Shown piece after piece: positions 35,561 through 50,259 of a stretch of 64,000 bases of DNA (the stretch's first letter is position 1; each line of letters opens with the position of its first letter). The notes under the pieces are model-generated. The model saw only the letters and a program-made list of their open reading frames with translations, made no database searches and had not been told where the DNA came from. A program made the translations under genes and the position numbers. The DNA is from Primula veris (lineage: Eukaryota; Streptophyta; Magnoliopsida; Ericales; Primulaceae), in NCBI GenBank assembly GCA_963682055.1, contig OY821742.1, forward strand, positions 1,321,316-1,385,315. Direction: 5' to 3'.

Positions 35561-35611
35561 CAAATTTACATTAACTACTACATTAAGTAAAATAAAAATA
35601 TAAGTGGTGTC

Positions 35612-35642
35612 AAATTATTGTTTTTTTTTTTTTTTTTTTTTT
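35612..35642. repeat. Poly(T) tract
   Basis: A long T run (more than 20). It could be the tail of a minus-strand retroposed copy, but no duplication was found. Confidence 0.8.
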
Positions 35643-35844
35643 ACGTATTTTAGTGAAAATACTTGGTTATAAATTAAAAAAAAAACATAATTTTCCAAAT
35701 TACAAGAGGTGTCGTGTTTATGATGGTATGCACTTAGGTTTACTAATAAGTAAAGAAAATAGGATTGATTCACATAAAAATCTACTTTAACGAGTAATCT
35801 ACTCATTCAAGTTTGGCCATGGTCTATCATTTGGTTAAATGATA

Positions 35845-36066
35845 CTCATGTCTTCCATTTAATTATATATTACGAAACTACGTTTAAATTTTTACCGATT
35901 AATAACATGTATTAAAATTGTCGGAATAATTTTTTTTTAAAGTTGATCATATAGTTTAAATGTTAAATTTTATTATTAGATTTAAAAAAAAAAATTGACA
36001 ATTTTAATAGAAGTTACATTACGGTAAAAATGACACGTAGTTTCGTAATAAACAATAAAATAAAAT
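35845..36066. mobile_element. Diverged Stowaway-like S1 copy
   Basis: CTCATGTCTTCCATTTAATT start and the S1 interior in reverse order; the right terminus is eroded. Confidence 0.65.
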
Positions 36067-36224
36067 AATATCATTTAAAAATTATTATGGACCGTACGTG
36101 ACGGTGACACTGCTGTATACATTGAAGTTTGGTGTACATTTATTTCTGGAATTTGCAGTATGAAATAAATGAGGTGAGTGCTTTTGACTACTCTATTTGG
36201 TATTTTGGTGAGGCTGGTTGCCCT

Positions 36225-36414
36225 TTGATTTTAACCGATTTACAATTTATATCAAAATTATCGAAATAATTTTTTTTTAAATATAATCATAAAATTTAAC
36301 ATTTGAACTATATGATCAATTTTTGAAAATTTTCATTCCGATAATTTTGATACAAGTTGTTGATCGGTTAAAATTACATATAGTTTCCAAATAGACAATT
36401 AAATAGAAGTTGAG
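36225..36414. mobile_element. Stowaway-like S1 fragment
   Basis: Starts within the S1 interior (TTTTAACCGATTTACAATTT) and runs to the right end ATTAAATAGAAGTTGAG. The left terminus is missing. Confidence 0.65.
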
Positions 36415-38001
36415 GTTGAAAATATTTGTGTGAAACTAGTCCTGGCATAAGTAATTTTGGCAATTTTTAATATACACATAAAAAAAAAACGTTAATAGCA
36501 ACGTCGTGCTAAATGTGGCGGCTTAATTAGCACTACTGGTATGCCATGTTGATGCGACGACCATTATCAACTATCGGTTAAGGTGATGGTTAACGGGTAC
36601 ACTATTTATTGTGACTTTTAAGCAAATAAAACAGTTTGTGTTCGAGTGATGTGTTGATTCAAGTAAAAAGCTCTGTGCTTGCTTTTCTTAGCTACAAAAA
36701 GTTGGGTTTTTAAGCGTTTAACTAACTGCAATATAAAATTGTTAGATGATAAGTTATAAACCAAGCTTAATTTTTGCAAATTAATAAGTCTCTAACTGAT
36801 ACTCGTTCACTGTTATTATTCTTATACGACTGTTAAATCTCGGTAGATAGTTTATATTATGAAGTTTGGATACTTCTGGCCAACTACAATTAAGTTCGAA
36901 CGCCAACGACTTGGTGATGAATTCGCAAGGCCTAGTGCGGCTTGATCTAGTCCTTTTAAGTCCTAACTCAGCTTTTAACAAAAGAAAAAAAGGCTCTGAA
37001 CCTAACCTTAAACAGACTAATCGCTGAACGATCAGAATAAAAATAAACAAATACCTAGTGAAGTGATACTCTGATGTACATATATATGAAACGAAATTGG
37101 CTGAAATGTTTCTCGTTGAAGAAACCAATCGGGCTAAAATCTGTCTACTAGCTGTTAAAACCATAGCAAGATTGAAGATTCTACTCGTAGGTTGAACTAA
37201 GAGGAACTTCCGGAGGCAAGTAAGTGGCAGGAGTATGAACATTTTGTATATAACACGATCAGTATTCGAAACTCGGTTATTAGGCGTAAAGTTTTAATAC
37301 CTTATTGTAATATTGTGAGAATAAATATCTTTTTTCCACAGAAATAATAGCAGTTTCCAACAAGGAACTTACACTTGAAGACCTGGATTATACATTAAAA
37401 AAAAAATGTCCTAGGCTGGTTTGAACTCAGGAAAGACGCCTTGTAACCTGTAAAACAGCAAAATCGGAAACCTAAACTTTTCTACTTCCTTTTAAGTTAG
37501 GAAGTACTTGTTTGGCACTTCAAGCAAATAAACTGTTTTACCCTTTCAGCTTAAACCATAGCTTAAACTTGTGGTCTTTTTCAACTCTGAAAACCCGGGA
37601 AATACAGTTTTTTAAAATAATCATCCAAATATAGTATTATTGCTTATAAGCAACACAATAACATAACTGATCTTAGAAGTTGCAACCAAGCAAGCCTGCA
37701 ATCTCTTAACATAATTCTAGAACCACTTTTGTTAAACCAATTGCTTTAATCAGTTTAATTTCAATTTCAATTTCAAAACCAAAAAAGATAAGAAAGTCAC
37801 AACCAAAGAGAATCAAATAAGTACAAACAATCAGAATCAATATTTCCGCATTCTTGTTCTACCTTGTAGATGAGATAGTTTACCAGTTCACTGTCAAATC
37901 CCAACTTAGGATATTCATATCATATATTATAAATTTGAGATAAAATGTCTTCGCTTGAATAACTGATTCTTTTAAGAAATTACGAAACCATTAATTGGGT
38001 T
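36415..38001. other. Gene-free interval 3' of the E2 gene
   Basis: A 153-codon open frame on the minus strand (36781-37242) is the longest here, but it has no recognisable motif and lacks any conserved neighbour exon; I do not call it a gene. The right part probably contains the E2 3' UTR. A GCTTGTTTGGCACTTC patch near 37505 resembles TGTTTGG-type MITE ends. Confidence 0.4.
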
Positions 38002-41635
<3,634 letters not shown>

Positions 41636-41638
41636 TTC

Positions 41639-42950
41639 CTGATATTTCATGAACAAAAAGTTGGTAAAAACTCATGCAAATTCATTCACATAGTATCGAA
41701 TATCAATACACATTGAAGCATGTAGCCCAATTCTTTTAAACAACAAAGTCACCCCATATAAAAACCCCACATACAAAATCAATCCGACATTAATCATACA
41801 CATGTTCATAGATATAGGTACAAAAGGCGAGATCTTTTCACCTGTGATCGAGGAAACGTAGTTCTAAAATAAGATAAGTACCGTGTTTTCTGGGATTTAG
41901 ATTATTTTAAGTTCTTGTTATTAAATTTTCCCAGACTTTTTGCCCAAAAATTAAGGTAAATTATGTCCAATACATTCTTGGATATAAAAGATAAGAACTT
42001 TGCAAGACAAAAATAACTACTACAAAATAAACCATACATATTCTTATTTATTCATAATACAACACCTACAAAATAACCATAGATACAAAGATAAGAACTT
42101 TGCACCAACAAAACTACCCACACAATAACCATACATATTCTAATCTATTCATAACACAAAACCTACAAAATAACCAGAGATACAAAAGATAAGAACTTTG
42201 CACCAACAAAATTAACTACAAAATCACCATACATATTTTTATTTATTCATCATATAAAAGCTAGAAAATAACTACGAACTTTTCTCCAATAAAATTGTCC
42301 ACAAACCAACCATATATAATTGTTATTAATCATAATGCAAAACCTAATATTTTTCAACAATATCACCTGATCCAAAACACCCACATAAAAGAAAAACATT
42401 ACATATTCTTATTTATTCATGATATTCATAGATACAAAAGAACTTTGCACCAACAAAATTAACTACAAATTAACCATACATATTATTATTTATTCATAAA
42501 ATTACCCTACAAAATAACCATAGATACAAAAGATAATAACTTTGCACCAACAAAATTAATCACAAAATAACCATACAAATTCATAATACAAACCCTATTA
42601 TTTCTCAACAACAGTATCACCTAACACAAGAAAAACAAAACACAAAAAATAATAAAAAAACTTTGCACTACACACGTAGATACAAAAGATAATAACTTTG
42701 CACCAACAAAATTAACCACAAAATAACCATACATATTCTTACTTATTTGTAATAAAAAAAAGATATTCTTATTTATTCAATATTCATAATAGATACAAAC
42801 CCTGTTATATTTAATCAACAAAATCACAAATATAAAAACACCCACATACAAAATCAATCAGATAAATATATATACATACAAAAGATGGTATCTTTTCACC
42901 TTGGATTATAGAGAAGCAGATCCAAAATCAGAGAAAAGGGTATTATTTAT
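41639..42950 (-). promoter_or_regulatory. Leader intron and alternative first exons of the E2 gene
   Basis: A CAG acceptor three bases upstream of the E2 ATG (ending at 41639) shows that the 5' UTR is split. Two possible leader exons end in almost the same donor: proximal 41842-about 41880 (donor GTGAAAAGATC) and distal 42900-about 42950 (donor GTGAAAAGATACC). A TATA stretch at about 42987-42998 lies just upstream of the distal one. Both are non-coding. This is inferred from splice motifs; transcripts are needed to confirm which is used. Confidence 0.5.
41985..42880. repeat. Degenerate tandem repeat of about 100 bp in the E2 leader intron
   Basis: The words GATAAGAACTTTGCACCAAC, ATTAACTACAAAATAACC and CATACATATTCTTATTTATT recur in the same order about seven to eight times, with AACTTTGCA near 41998, 42096, 42196, 42434, 42539, 42659 and 42698. 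Units vary in length and purity, so the array is old or evolving. Confidence 0.85.
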
Positions 42951-43284
42951 TTTGTCAAAATATAAATTAAGATTTTTATGGTGATTTATATATATATACT
43001 ATTTATTTATGGGTGGGAGAATAAGATACAATTGTGAATAAGGCAAATTGAATTAAATGTTTTCTTATTTATTGGATTGTTTTCTTATAGATTCTTCCTT
43101 TTTATTACTTTATATCAAACTTACTAAATAAATAATGGGGAATATTATTGTGGGTCCTTTTCATTATTATTATATTATTTTCCACCGAAAGCATTTGATA
43201 AAAGTTATTAAAACCTTCAAAAGAGTCATTTATATATTCCTCCACAAAAAAACCATATAATTCAATGTATATTAAATAGCAAAG

Positions 43285-43530
43285 CTGTGTTCGGTTCGGT
43301 TCGGATCGGTTATTGGCAAAACTGAAACCAATCATAAATTTCGGTTCGGTTTTTTTCAGTTTTCGATCTTTTTATTTTTTGAATCAAACCGAACCGGTTT
43401 GTTTCGGTTCGGTTTTGGTCTTTCGGGTCTTTTCGGTTTTTTGGTCTTTTTCGGTCTGGTTTTATTGTAAACCGAAATCAAACAAAAAAAAGTTTCGGTT
43501 TCGGTATTTTTCGGTTCGGTTTGCATGGGT
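43285..43530. mobile_element. hAT-like family H fragment
   Basis: GTTCGGTTCGG and TTTTCGGTT words throughout, as in the copies at 8329, 28255, 55385 and 56032. No target duplication was seen, so the ends are uncertain. The 79-codon open frame on plus is a by-product. Confidence 0.65.
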
Positions 43531-43676
43531 AAGATTCATTAGTTTGCCATAAATTAATAGTATTAATTACTTATGGTATAGAATAAAATAGGCTATCTTT
43601 TACATATGGAGGGTACCTTTCTAAAAATTTAGCTATCAATTATGTTACGTATCATTTGGACATTTTTTATTTGTTA

Positions 43677-43918
43677 CTCATCCCGTTTCTATTTAATTAT
43701 CTTATATGAAACTATAAGCAATTTTAACCGGTTAATAACTTCTATTAAAATTGCTGAAATGAATTTCAAAAACTACTTACATAGTACTTTGACATTTGAA
43801 GTTTGAACTTTATGTTTAACCTTTTAAATTTTGATATTTGTCAATTTAAGTAAGAGTTTTTCGCTGGTGAAAATTGCAATTGATTTCATATACGACAATA
43901 AAAATTGAGCATAGGAAG
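43677..43918. mobile_element. Stowaway-like MITE, diverged S1 copy
   Basis: TA-flanked 242-bp element, ends CTCATCCCGTTTCTATTTAA and TTGAGCATAGGAAG. The interior is more diverged than other copies. Confidence 0.65.
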
Positions 43919-45040
43919 TATATGTTTTTATTTTTTATTGAAAAATCCTCATTATCGAAAAGGTTTTTATATCTTTAATGATTAAGATTACTACCACCCC
44001 ACCACTGGCCACTATCAAGCTTAACATGCCAACCCCATGTGTTTTTTTCCCCATTGTCGATTTTTCCTTAGTGTTATTTTGGCGTTTTTCTATGATAATT
44101 TGACGGTAGCGCCAGCGAACGTAGACAATCATGATCTCCGGAACAGCAACAACGATTCGCCATGCTCCAATTAGAGTAAGTTTGGGTAAGATAGTAATCA
44201 CAGAGGTTGAGTATTTGTAAGGTGTCGTTTAGTTCCGATTAGCAAAAAGGTGATCATTAATAACATGGTTACTAGGCATATAACATACTTAATTGAATTG
44301 CATGGTATATTCCCCACCCATATTGCAATTCTTCCAAAAATTAATTGAAATAAAATACTTATTTATGAAACCACCTTGTGTTTAACATTAATTAATTTTA
44401 CTACGCATGTTGTTTTCCATCTCAGTATAATCATTTCATTATTTATTATTAATAACATTAAAAAAATTCTCCATATAAAAAAAACCCACGTATTTTATCT
44501 CAATAATTCATGATCGCATATATGAAATAATAGAAATGATCCCTATAAATTTTTATACCCTTTCATTTCTATTTTTCAAACCATGTGAATAAATTATTAC
44601 ATTGGTACTCAGATTTATCGGTGTGATGTTACTTTTCAATAATATTTTTGTTCATAAGTCACTACTCTCATAAATTTTTTAAATGTAACTCACCTTACAA
44701 GTGATAAAAAAATATTATTTTTGGTATCTTTTGTTTTTACTTAATAATTCAAAAACTAAAAAAAACTAAAAAAAACTGAAAAAATAGTTTTTAAGTTATT
44801 TTTTTACACTTTGATATCTTTATCGTGTAGATTATAATATAGTTATTTTTTTACATTTTTATATATTTATCATGTAGATTATAACATATTTTTTTATAAT
44901 TTTATTAGAACGAAATACTTAAAATTAAAAAAGTTTCGACTCGTTTTAAAAAACATACTAAATATGATAAAATTGCACCTGCCACGTCATCCTAAAAAAC
45001 CCAAGCAGCTCACCATCTCTCTCTATATTTATATATATTT
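43919..45040. other. Gene-free interval upstream of the TH1 gene
   Basis: A 47-bp tandem pair (AGTTATTTTTTTACA... at 44794 and 44841) and an AACTAAAAA-type run near 44755 are present. GCCACGTCATCC at about 44980 is an ACGT-core (bZIP-type) site about 110 bp before the TH1 start codon, followed by CTCTCTCT and a TATATTTATATATA stretch: a plausible core promoter. Confidence 0.45.
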
Positions 45041-45047
45041 ATACATA

Positions 45048-45088
45048 TATTTAATATATTATATATATATAATATATATATATATATA
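45048..45088. repeat. (TA)n tract in the TH1 leader
   Basis: TA-rich run ending directly at the ATG at 45089. It would make an unusually A/U-only sequence next to the start codon. Confidence 0.85.
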
Positions 45089-48000
45089 ATGGGTGAGGAT
45101 AATGGATCTTCCGACCACCGTGGTGATTACGTGGACGTTCAATCTCGACCTTATATTCTTAAAATCCTTCAAAAACAAGGTGCTTTTTTTTTCTATATCT
45201 TTCATTTTTTCATTTTTTTTTTTTAAATTCCATTTATGATAGATTTAGTGGGTTTCCATGAATTCATGATCTGGGTTTTGCAGATTAGATGCTGAATTTT
45301 GTGCTAAATGGGTTTAATGTTATATGTTTTATTATTTTATTAGGAGTATATTATATATAGTGTGTGTTTTTTTTTTTTAAGTAATTACTGGGAATTAGTG
45401 ATTTTCCATGATTTTATGATCTGGGTTTAGCAGATAAGATGCTGAATTTTGTGATAAATAGGTTCAATTATAATTGGGTTTAATGTTATCTGTTTTATTG
45501 TTTCATTATATAATAAAGTATATTCTTATTTATTGTAAGTGTTTAGTGGGTAATTGGTGATTTTTCATGTAATCATGATCTGGGTTTGGCTGATAAGATG
45601 CTAAATTTTGTGCTAAATTGATTCAATGCTCATTGGATTTAATGTTGTGGCTTTTCTAGTTTTTTGATTAAAAAAGTCTACAGGTGTTTGGTTTGTCAGT
45701 TTTTTTTAGCTTATAAAAAGCTAGCTTTTGGGTCAAAATAGCTAGAAAGGGTCAAAAGCAGAGAAACTAGGAATTTGCAGATTTTTTTAGCTTTTTGACA
45801 TAAAAATTTTCAAAAAAAAAGCTTTCTAATATAATGTGTTTGTATATCTACAACTGTCTTATAAGTTGAAATATGTGACCAGTGACTTACTAATGAAAAG
45901 TAGTTATAAGTAAAAAAAAGTTACACTGGTGCCAAAGACTACACGTGGCCTGTTATCTGTTTTATTATTTTATTATGTATGTTCTTATTTATTGTTAGTA
46001 TTTAGTGGGGAATTGGTGATTTTTCATGATTTTGTGATCTGGGTTATGCGGATAAGATACTAAATTTTATACGGGTTCGCTGCTCATATCATATGGGTTT
46101 AGTTTCTTATTTGTTTTTTGTTTGGGGGAAGTTTTGATGTTATTATTTCATTTTATCAGTGGGAAAACTGGTTATTTTGTATCAAGCAGGTGGAGCTTTA
46201 GCACTGGGTTTGCCCTTTAGTGCTACAATCCCAAATTGTAAGCATGGTTTTTAGCAAGACGGTTTGCTATGAGAGTTGTACTGATGAACTTGTAATTTGT
46301 ATCAATGAGGGACGTCTTTAAGTTTGAGATTAACTGGGGTTGATCTTCGAGAAAAGAAGTTCACTATTTTTGGTTTTTAATATTCTTGTCACTTAGATTA
46401 TGATGGGAAAGCTAGTGGGTTCGCCGTGTTTTTTGTTGTGTTGACGAGTAAGATACTAAAGAGTATTCAGTTGTGTGCAAAATTCGGCGATCAAATACTT
46501 CCGATTATCTAGGTTTTGGGCTGAATAAATCTACTTGGTTTCCTTGCTAACTGGTTTTAATGCTTTTAGTGAGAGAAACTAGTTGTTTTTCACCAAGGTT
46601 AGCTTCAGTTTTATTTAAACACACTCGAATAACTCCATCTCATAATGAGAATGTATGAGTCACAGTCAAAATGTGGTGATTTATCTAAATGGGTTGGATT
46701 GTTGTTGTGTTTAATGTTCTCATTTCAATATATTTGTGGAAAAAGTAGGGATTTGCTCAGAGTTAGTTGTTGGGTCTAATGATTCACGTATGAGCATTAA
46801 GATTCAGCTGCTTGGTGTAGGTGCTTATAGAGTTTTATGTTCTCATTTGAGTATGTTAGTGAGAAAACTAGTAATTATCTCTTGAGTTTCGTGTTGGCTT
46901 GACGAGTCACATCGAATATAATGAGATTGAGCTGGTGGGTCTGAAACTAACTGGGTTTATTTTATTACTCCCTCCGTTCCCATTTATTTGTCCACTACGA
47001 AACTACGTGCAATTTTGACCGCCTTATAACTTGTATCAAAATTATCGAAATAATTTTTAAAAAAATCTAATCATAAAATTTAACATTTGAACTATATGAT
47101 CAACTTTTGAAAATTTTCATTCCGACAATTTTGGTACAAGTTCTTAGCCGGTCAAAATTGCACGTAGTTTCGTAATGGACAATTAAATAGGAACGGAGGG
47201 AGTATATGAATAACCAAAACTAGTAATTCTCCGAGATTTGTTTTGGGTTTGATAGATCACTTCCAAAATGTTGAGTTTTGTCTAATTTACTCCAACCTGA
47301 TGTGCTTCTTTTATTATATTTGTTGGAAAAACTAGCCTTATGTTTCCTTTTGGGGTTGCTGAGCCACATTCAAAATTGTTGTGTTTGAGCTGATTGGGAC
47401 TAATTTGGTTTAATGAATTCATTTCATTGTGTTAGTGGGAAAATTTGTGATTTCCTCCGAAATTTAGATTGGACTTCACGAGTCACCTCCAAAATTTTAG
47501 GCTAAGTTAATTGGGCCTTATGCTGGTTGGTTCAATCTTCTCTTTCAGTAATCTTGATTGGAAGAGTTTAATCTTCTTTACACCTCGTTTACGTGTTAGA
47601 TGTTGAAATTTTTATGCATCTCAAACAAAAATTGAATGATCAAGTTTCATCAAGGCCGTTATCAAATTTGACTACTTTGTATCACGTAGGGTTTGTTTTG
47701 TTTCGCTAGAAAAACGAATTTCATTTTAAAAACTGAAAGTGCAAAGTATATTTAGAATTATAATGTTGGTATTCTGGTTTTATCCGTGTTTTTTTATTAA
47801 CCCAGACATTTACAATATACAGGTGACAAGAAAGTTCTATTTGCGGACAAAGTTATGAAGTTCACCGGCTCAGGGAAAATGAAACGTAGAATACTTCTAA
47901 TCACCGATTTTGCCATTTACGTGGTTGACCCAGAGACGGAGGCACTTAAAAGGCGTGTGGCGTTAGCAGCCGTTGATAAGCTTTGCTTGAGTGAACTAAG

Positions 48001-48989
48001 TGATAATTTTTTCGCAGTCGTGATTCCAACTGAATATGATATGCTAATGGCCAGTACAAGAAAGAGTGAAATTGTGACTGTTTTAAGTGAAGCTATTCAT
48101 AGATCATCAGAATATGAGCTCGAAGTGGTTTCCTCCAATAGGTAACCAAAGAGTGAATTACAATAATGATCCACATATCTTAGAAAGAACTTCTCTTTGG
48201 TCCCGATAGTTTCAGTTCTAACACTACTGTTCCTCAAAATTGAACAAGTTACTTTGATAGTCTCCGCTTCTTGATTTAGTTGCATTCATGTTTCCAATGC
48301 ATTACACTATCGATCCGATAGGGAGGGTCCAATGGTTTAACTAAAATAAACTATAGGGACCAACGACGTTGCAAATTAACTTAAAAGGACCGGCTCTTTG
48401 ACTTATTCAAATTATGAGGACCAACATTGTTGCATTTGATACTGTAGGGATTAGAATGACGCTTTGCTGAAACAGCCTGAGTATGAAGACCATTTTTAAT
48501 TCACACGTAACTGATATGTAATATTTATGCACCGAAAAGATGTGTCTTTGTAAGTGGTGGCATCAATTTCACATTGTTGATATTCCTTTTATCTTCTGGT
48601 GAATGACTTGCTTATTCGTTTGCAGGTTCGAGTATAATGCAGCCGCCGATCTTGTTAAAGAAGTTCAATTTGAGGAAGTTGAAGGTACAAAGCCTGTCCC
48701 TAGAAAGTTTTGCTTGTTTGGTTGCAAATTCCAAGCAAAAAGGATTTTGGCTTATCCTGGACAGAAAAAACTTCAAGCATTTTAAGCCAGAAAAAAAAAA
48801 ATCTTTTAAGCAGGTCAATCAAGTTGTTGGAGTTTGTAGAGCAGAAAAGCAAAAAAGCTTAGCTTAAAAGTTGAAACCTATGACGCCCGTAGCTGTAGGT
48901 TATGCATAATTGATTTTGGTGTTGCCTTGAAAGCTTCTGACTTCTGTTTTTATTCAGGTTGTGTGAAGACAAAAATCGTGCGAAAATGA
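45089..48989 (+). CDS. Class I myosin tail-homology (TH1) domain protein, 166 aa, four exons
   Basis: A small stand-alone TH1-domain protein without a motor. In class I myosins this domain binds acidic phospholipids and actin, so a membrane-peripheral or cytoskeletal role is likely but unproven in plants. Exons: 45089-45179, 47823-48141, 48626-48684 and 48958-48989, all with GT-AG borders and phases that join in frame. The N-terminus (MGEDNGSSDHRGDYVDVQ) leads into a short helix, then VLFADKVMKFTGSGKMKRRI and LLITDFAIYVVDPE, the TH1 core. The protein ends FEYNAAADLVKEVQFEEVEG and CVKTKIVRK, then TGA. If intron 3 were retained, the frame would run 34 codons into GTKPVPRKFC... and end at 48782-48784. 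Length and order suit the plant one-domain family. Intron 1 (2.6 kb) holds a MITE and degenerate repeats. Confidence 0.88.
45225..46120. repeat. Degenerate tandem repeat in TH1 intron 1
   Basis: Blocks containing ATGATCTGGGTTT, AGATGCTGAATTTTGTG and TTTTATTATTTTATTA recur in that order near 45270, 45415, 45575 and 46030. Weaker relatives with GTGGGAAAACTAG and GAGTCAC words continue to about 47500. Much of the intron appears to have grown by repeated duplication of its own sequence. Confidence 0.75.
45680..45940. mobile_element. TGTTTGG-type MITE remnant in TH1 intron 1
   Basis: GGTGTTTGGTTTGTC start, then AGCTTATAAAAAGCTAGCTT, and inverse words (TCTTATAAGTTG) before 45880. It interrupts the intron's own tandem repeat. 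Ends are approximate. Confidence 0.45.
46968..47202. mobile_element. Stowaway-like MITE S1, best-preserved copy (reference)
   Basis: 235 bp, TA target duplication at 46966-46967 and 47203-47204, with perfectly inverted 16-bp termini starting CTCCCTCCGTTCC and ending GGAACGGAGGGAG. The two halves are inverse copies over most of their length, so the element folds back. It sits within TH1 intron 1. No ORF; Tc1/mariner transposase would be needed in trans. Confidence 0.95.
48710..48880. mobile_element. TGTTTGG-type MITE remnant in TH1 intron 3
   Basis: TTGTTTGGTTGCAAATTCCA near 48713 and AAGCTTAGCTTAAAAG near 48860 with AAGC/GCTT words between them resemble the remnant in intron 1. Ends are approximate. 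Confidence 0.4.
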
Positions 48990-50259
48990 TTGACGTTGTG
49001 TGCTTAACGAGTTAATACTGCCTTGCTTTCTTCTGCTAAGAGGCAATGATTTGTCTTTTAGAATTTGGATCGAGTTCTGACAGCAGAAAATGACATCTCA
49101 TGTTGTCGACGTATAGTTTACAAATTCAGAAGGTCCTCATATTTTGTCTACCAATCAAAAACGTATTCTGAAATTGAATTTGATAAGTTTTGGTGATATT
49201 TTTGTAATTTATTCTCCCGATCGAATGCAATTATGGTTCCTGTAAGTCAGTTCTCTCATGCATGGAAGTTGATTATTTATCTTGTCAATATGAAAAACGG
49301 TTTTCCATTACCATGGTTGCTGAAATGATGAATTCCTTTGTTGACAAGAAATTACTCTATCGTCCAATTTCTTGGAAAGTTTTAACCGTACGTGCCTCCT
49401 TTTCAGGTTATGAAAGGCGTGTTTCCTGCACCAAATAATATATGATGTGCAATAGTTAACACACTAACGAATAAATTAACATTCTGTGTTGTAGACGGAA
49501 TCTGATGAACACATTTTAGCTTGCACATTATTCTACAACACCCGTGGTAAACAAAAATGAAAAAACCATGTCATGCTTTTCATAGGAACTGATTCAGTTA
49601 ATTGCTTGTCAAAATCAGTTTAGTTTTCTAAATGAGTAGCTTAGTTTTTGTCGACTAAATAGGAGTAAACATTCATAGCATGTTTCTTACGTAGTATTTT
49701 TGCTCCATTCGAAATTCTTAATTACAAGGTACAGCTCATTTTGCTACAGCTTCAAAGTTTTTCTTTATTATTTTGCTTATACCGTAGTATGCAATAGTGC
49801 ATACCGCATACTGTTTTTTTTTTTTATCCCTCATTTGGAGGTAAAACCTGCGAAACTTCGCAGACATACTACATACTGTTGATCAACCTAAAAGCATTGG
49901 TTATTTTTAAATGGCTTTCTGGCTGCTGCATATGAAGCCACATAAGCAGGAGAACAAAACAGAAGAAGCAGGTCGAAAAGATACATCAATAGGAAACAAA
50001 AGCATAAAGCTTTAGCAAGAGATTTATGTTAATACTGAATCATACATCTCATATAAAATACATTAGATGATTATAGATATCACATATCCGAAGTTTACAT
50101 AACAAGAACAATTTTGAAGGTTTTAAAACGAAACATAGCCAAACTTAAGTAGAAGCTGAAGGTGCGGCGGAACCCAACATAAGAAATTTAAAATAGTTAT
50201 CATATATCTGAAGTCTTTGATGACAAGAAAGATTTCATTAAGTTCTCATGGTTCACAGC
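48990..50259. other. Convergent intergenic region between TH1 and RSZ
   Basis: Holds both 3' UTRs and a short retroposed fragment near 49810. No separate gene. A sequence rich in AAGAAC/ATAACA words at about 50080-50230 is probably RSZ 3' UTR. Confidence 0.5.
49793..49880 (-). mobile_element. 5'-truncated SINE fragment (minus strand)
   Basis: A T-run at about 49814-49825 on plus (A-tail on minus) followed by TATCCCTCATTTGGAGGTAA and CCTGCGAAACTTCGCAG, clearly related to the tail half of the SINE-like copy at 13149-13258. CATACTG directly before the T-run and again at 49873-49879 may be a short target duplication. Confidence 0.6.

Noticed and set aside
36781..37242. 153-codon open frame on minus
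   Set aside because: No motif, domain, signal or family resemblance and no plausible splice partners. Such lengths occur by chance in 64 kb, so left uncalled.
37390..37445. SINE or tRNA-like B-box near GGCTGGTTTGAACTCAGG
   Set aside because: Only one box, no A-box at a proper distance, and no tail or flanking duplication.
41985..42880. CRISPR-like array
   Set aside because: Repeat units are degenerate, of unequal length, without regular unique spacers, and lie in a plant intron.
43313..43552. 79-codon open frame rich in Phe and Arg
   Set aside because: By-product of the CGGTTCGG repeat words of a family H element.
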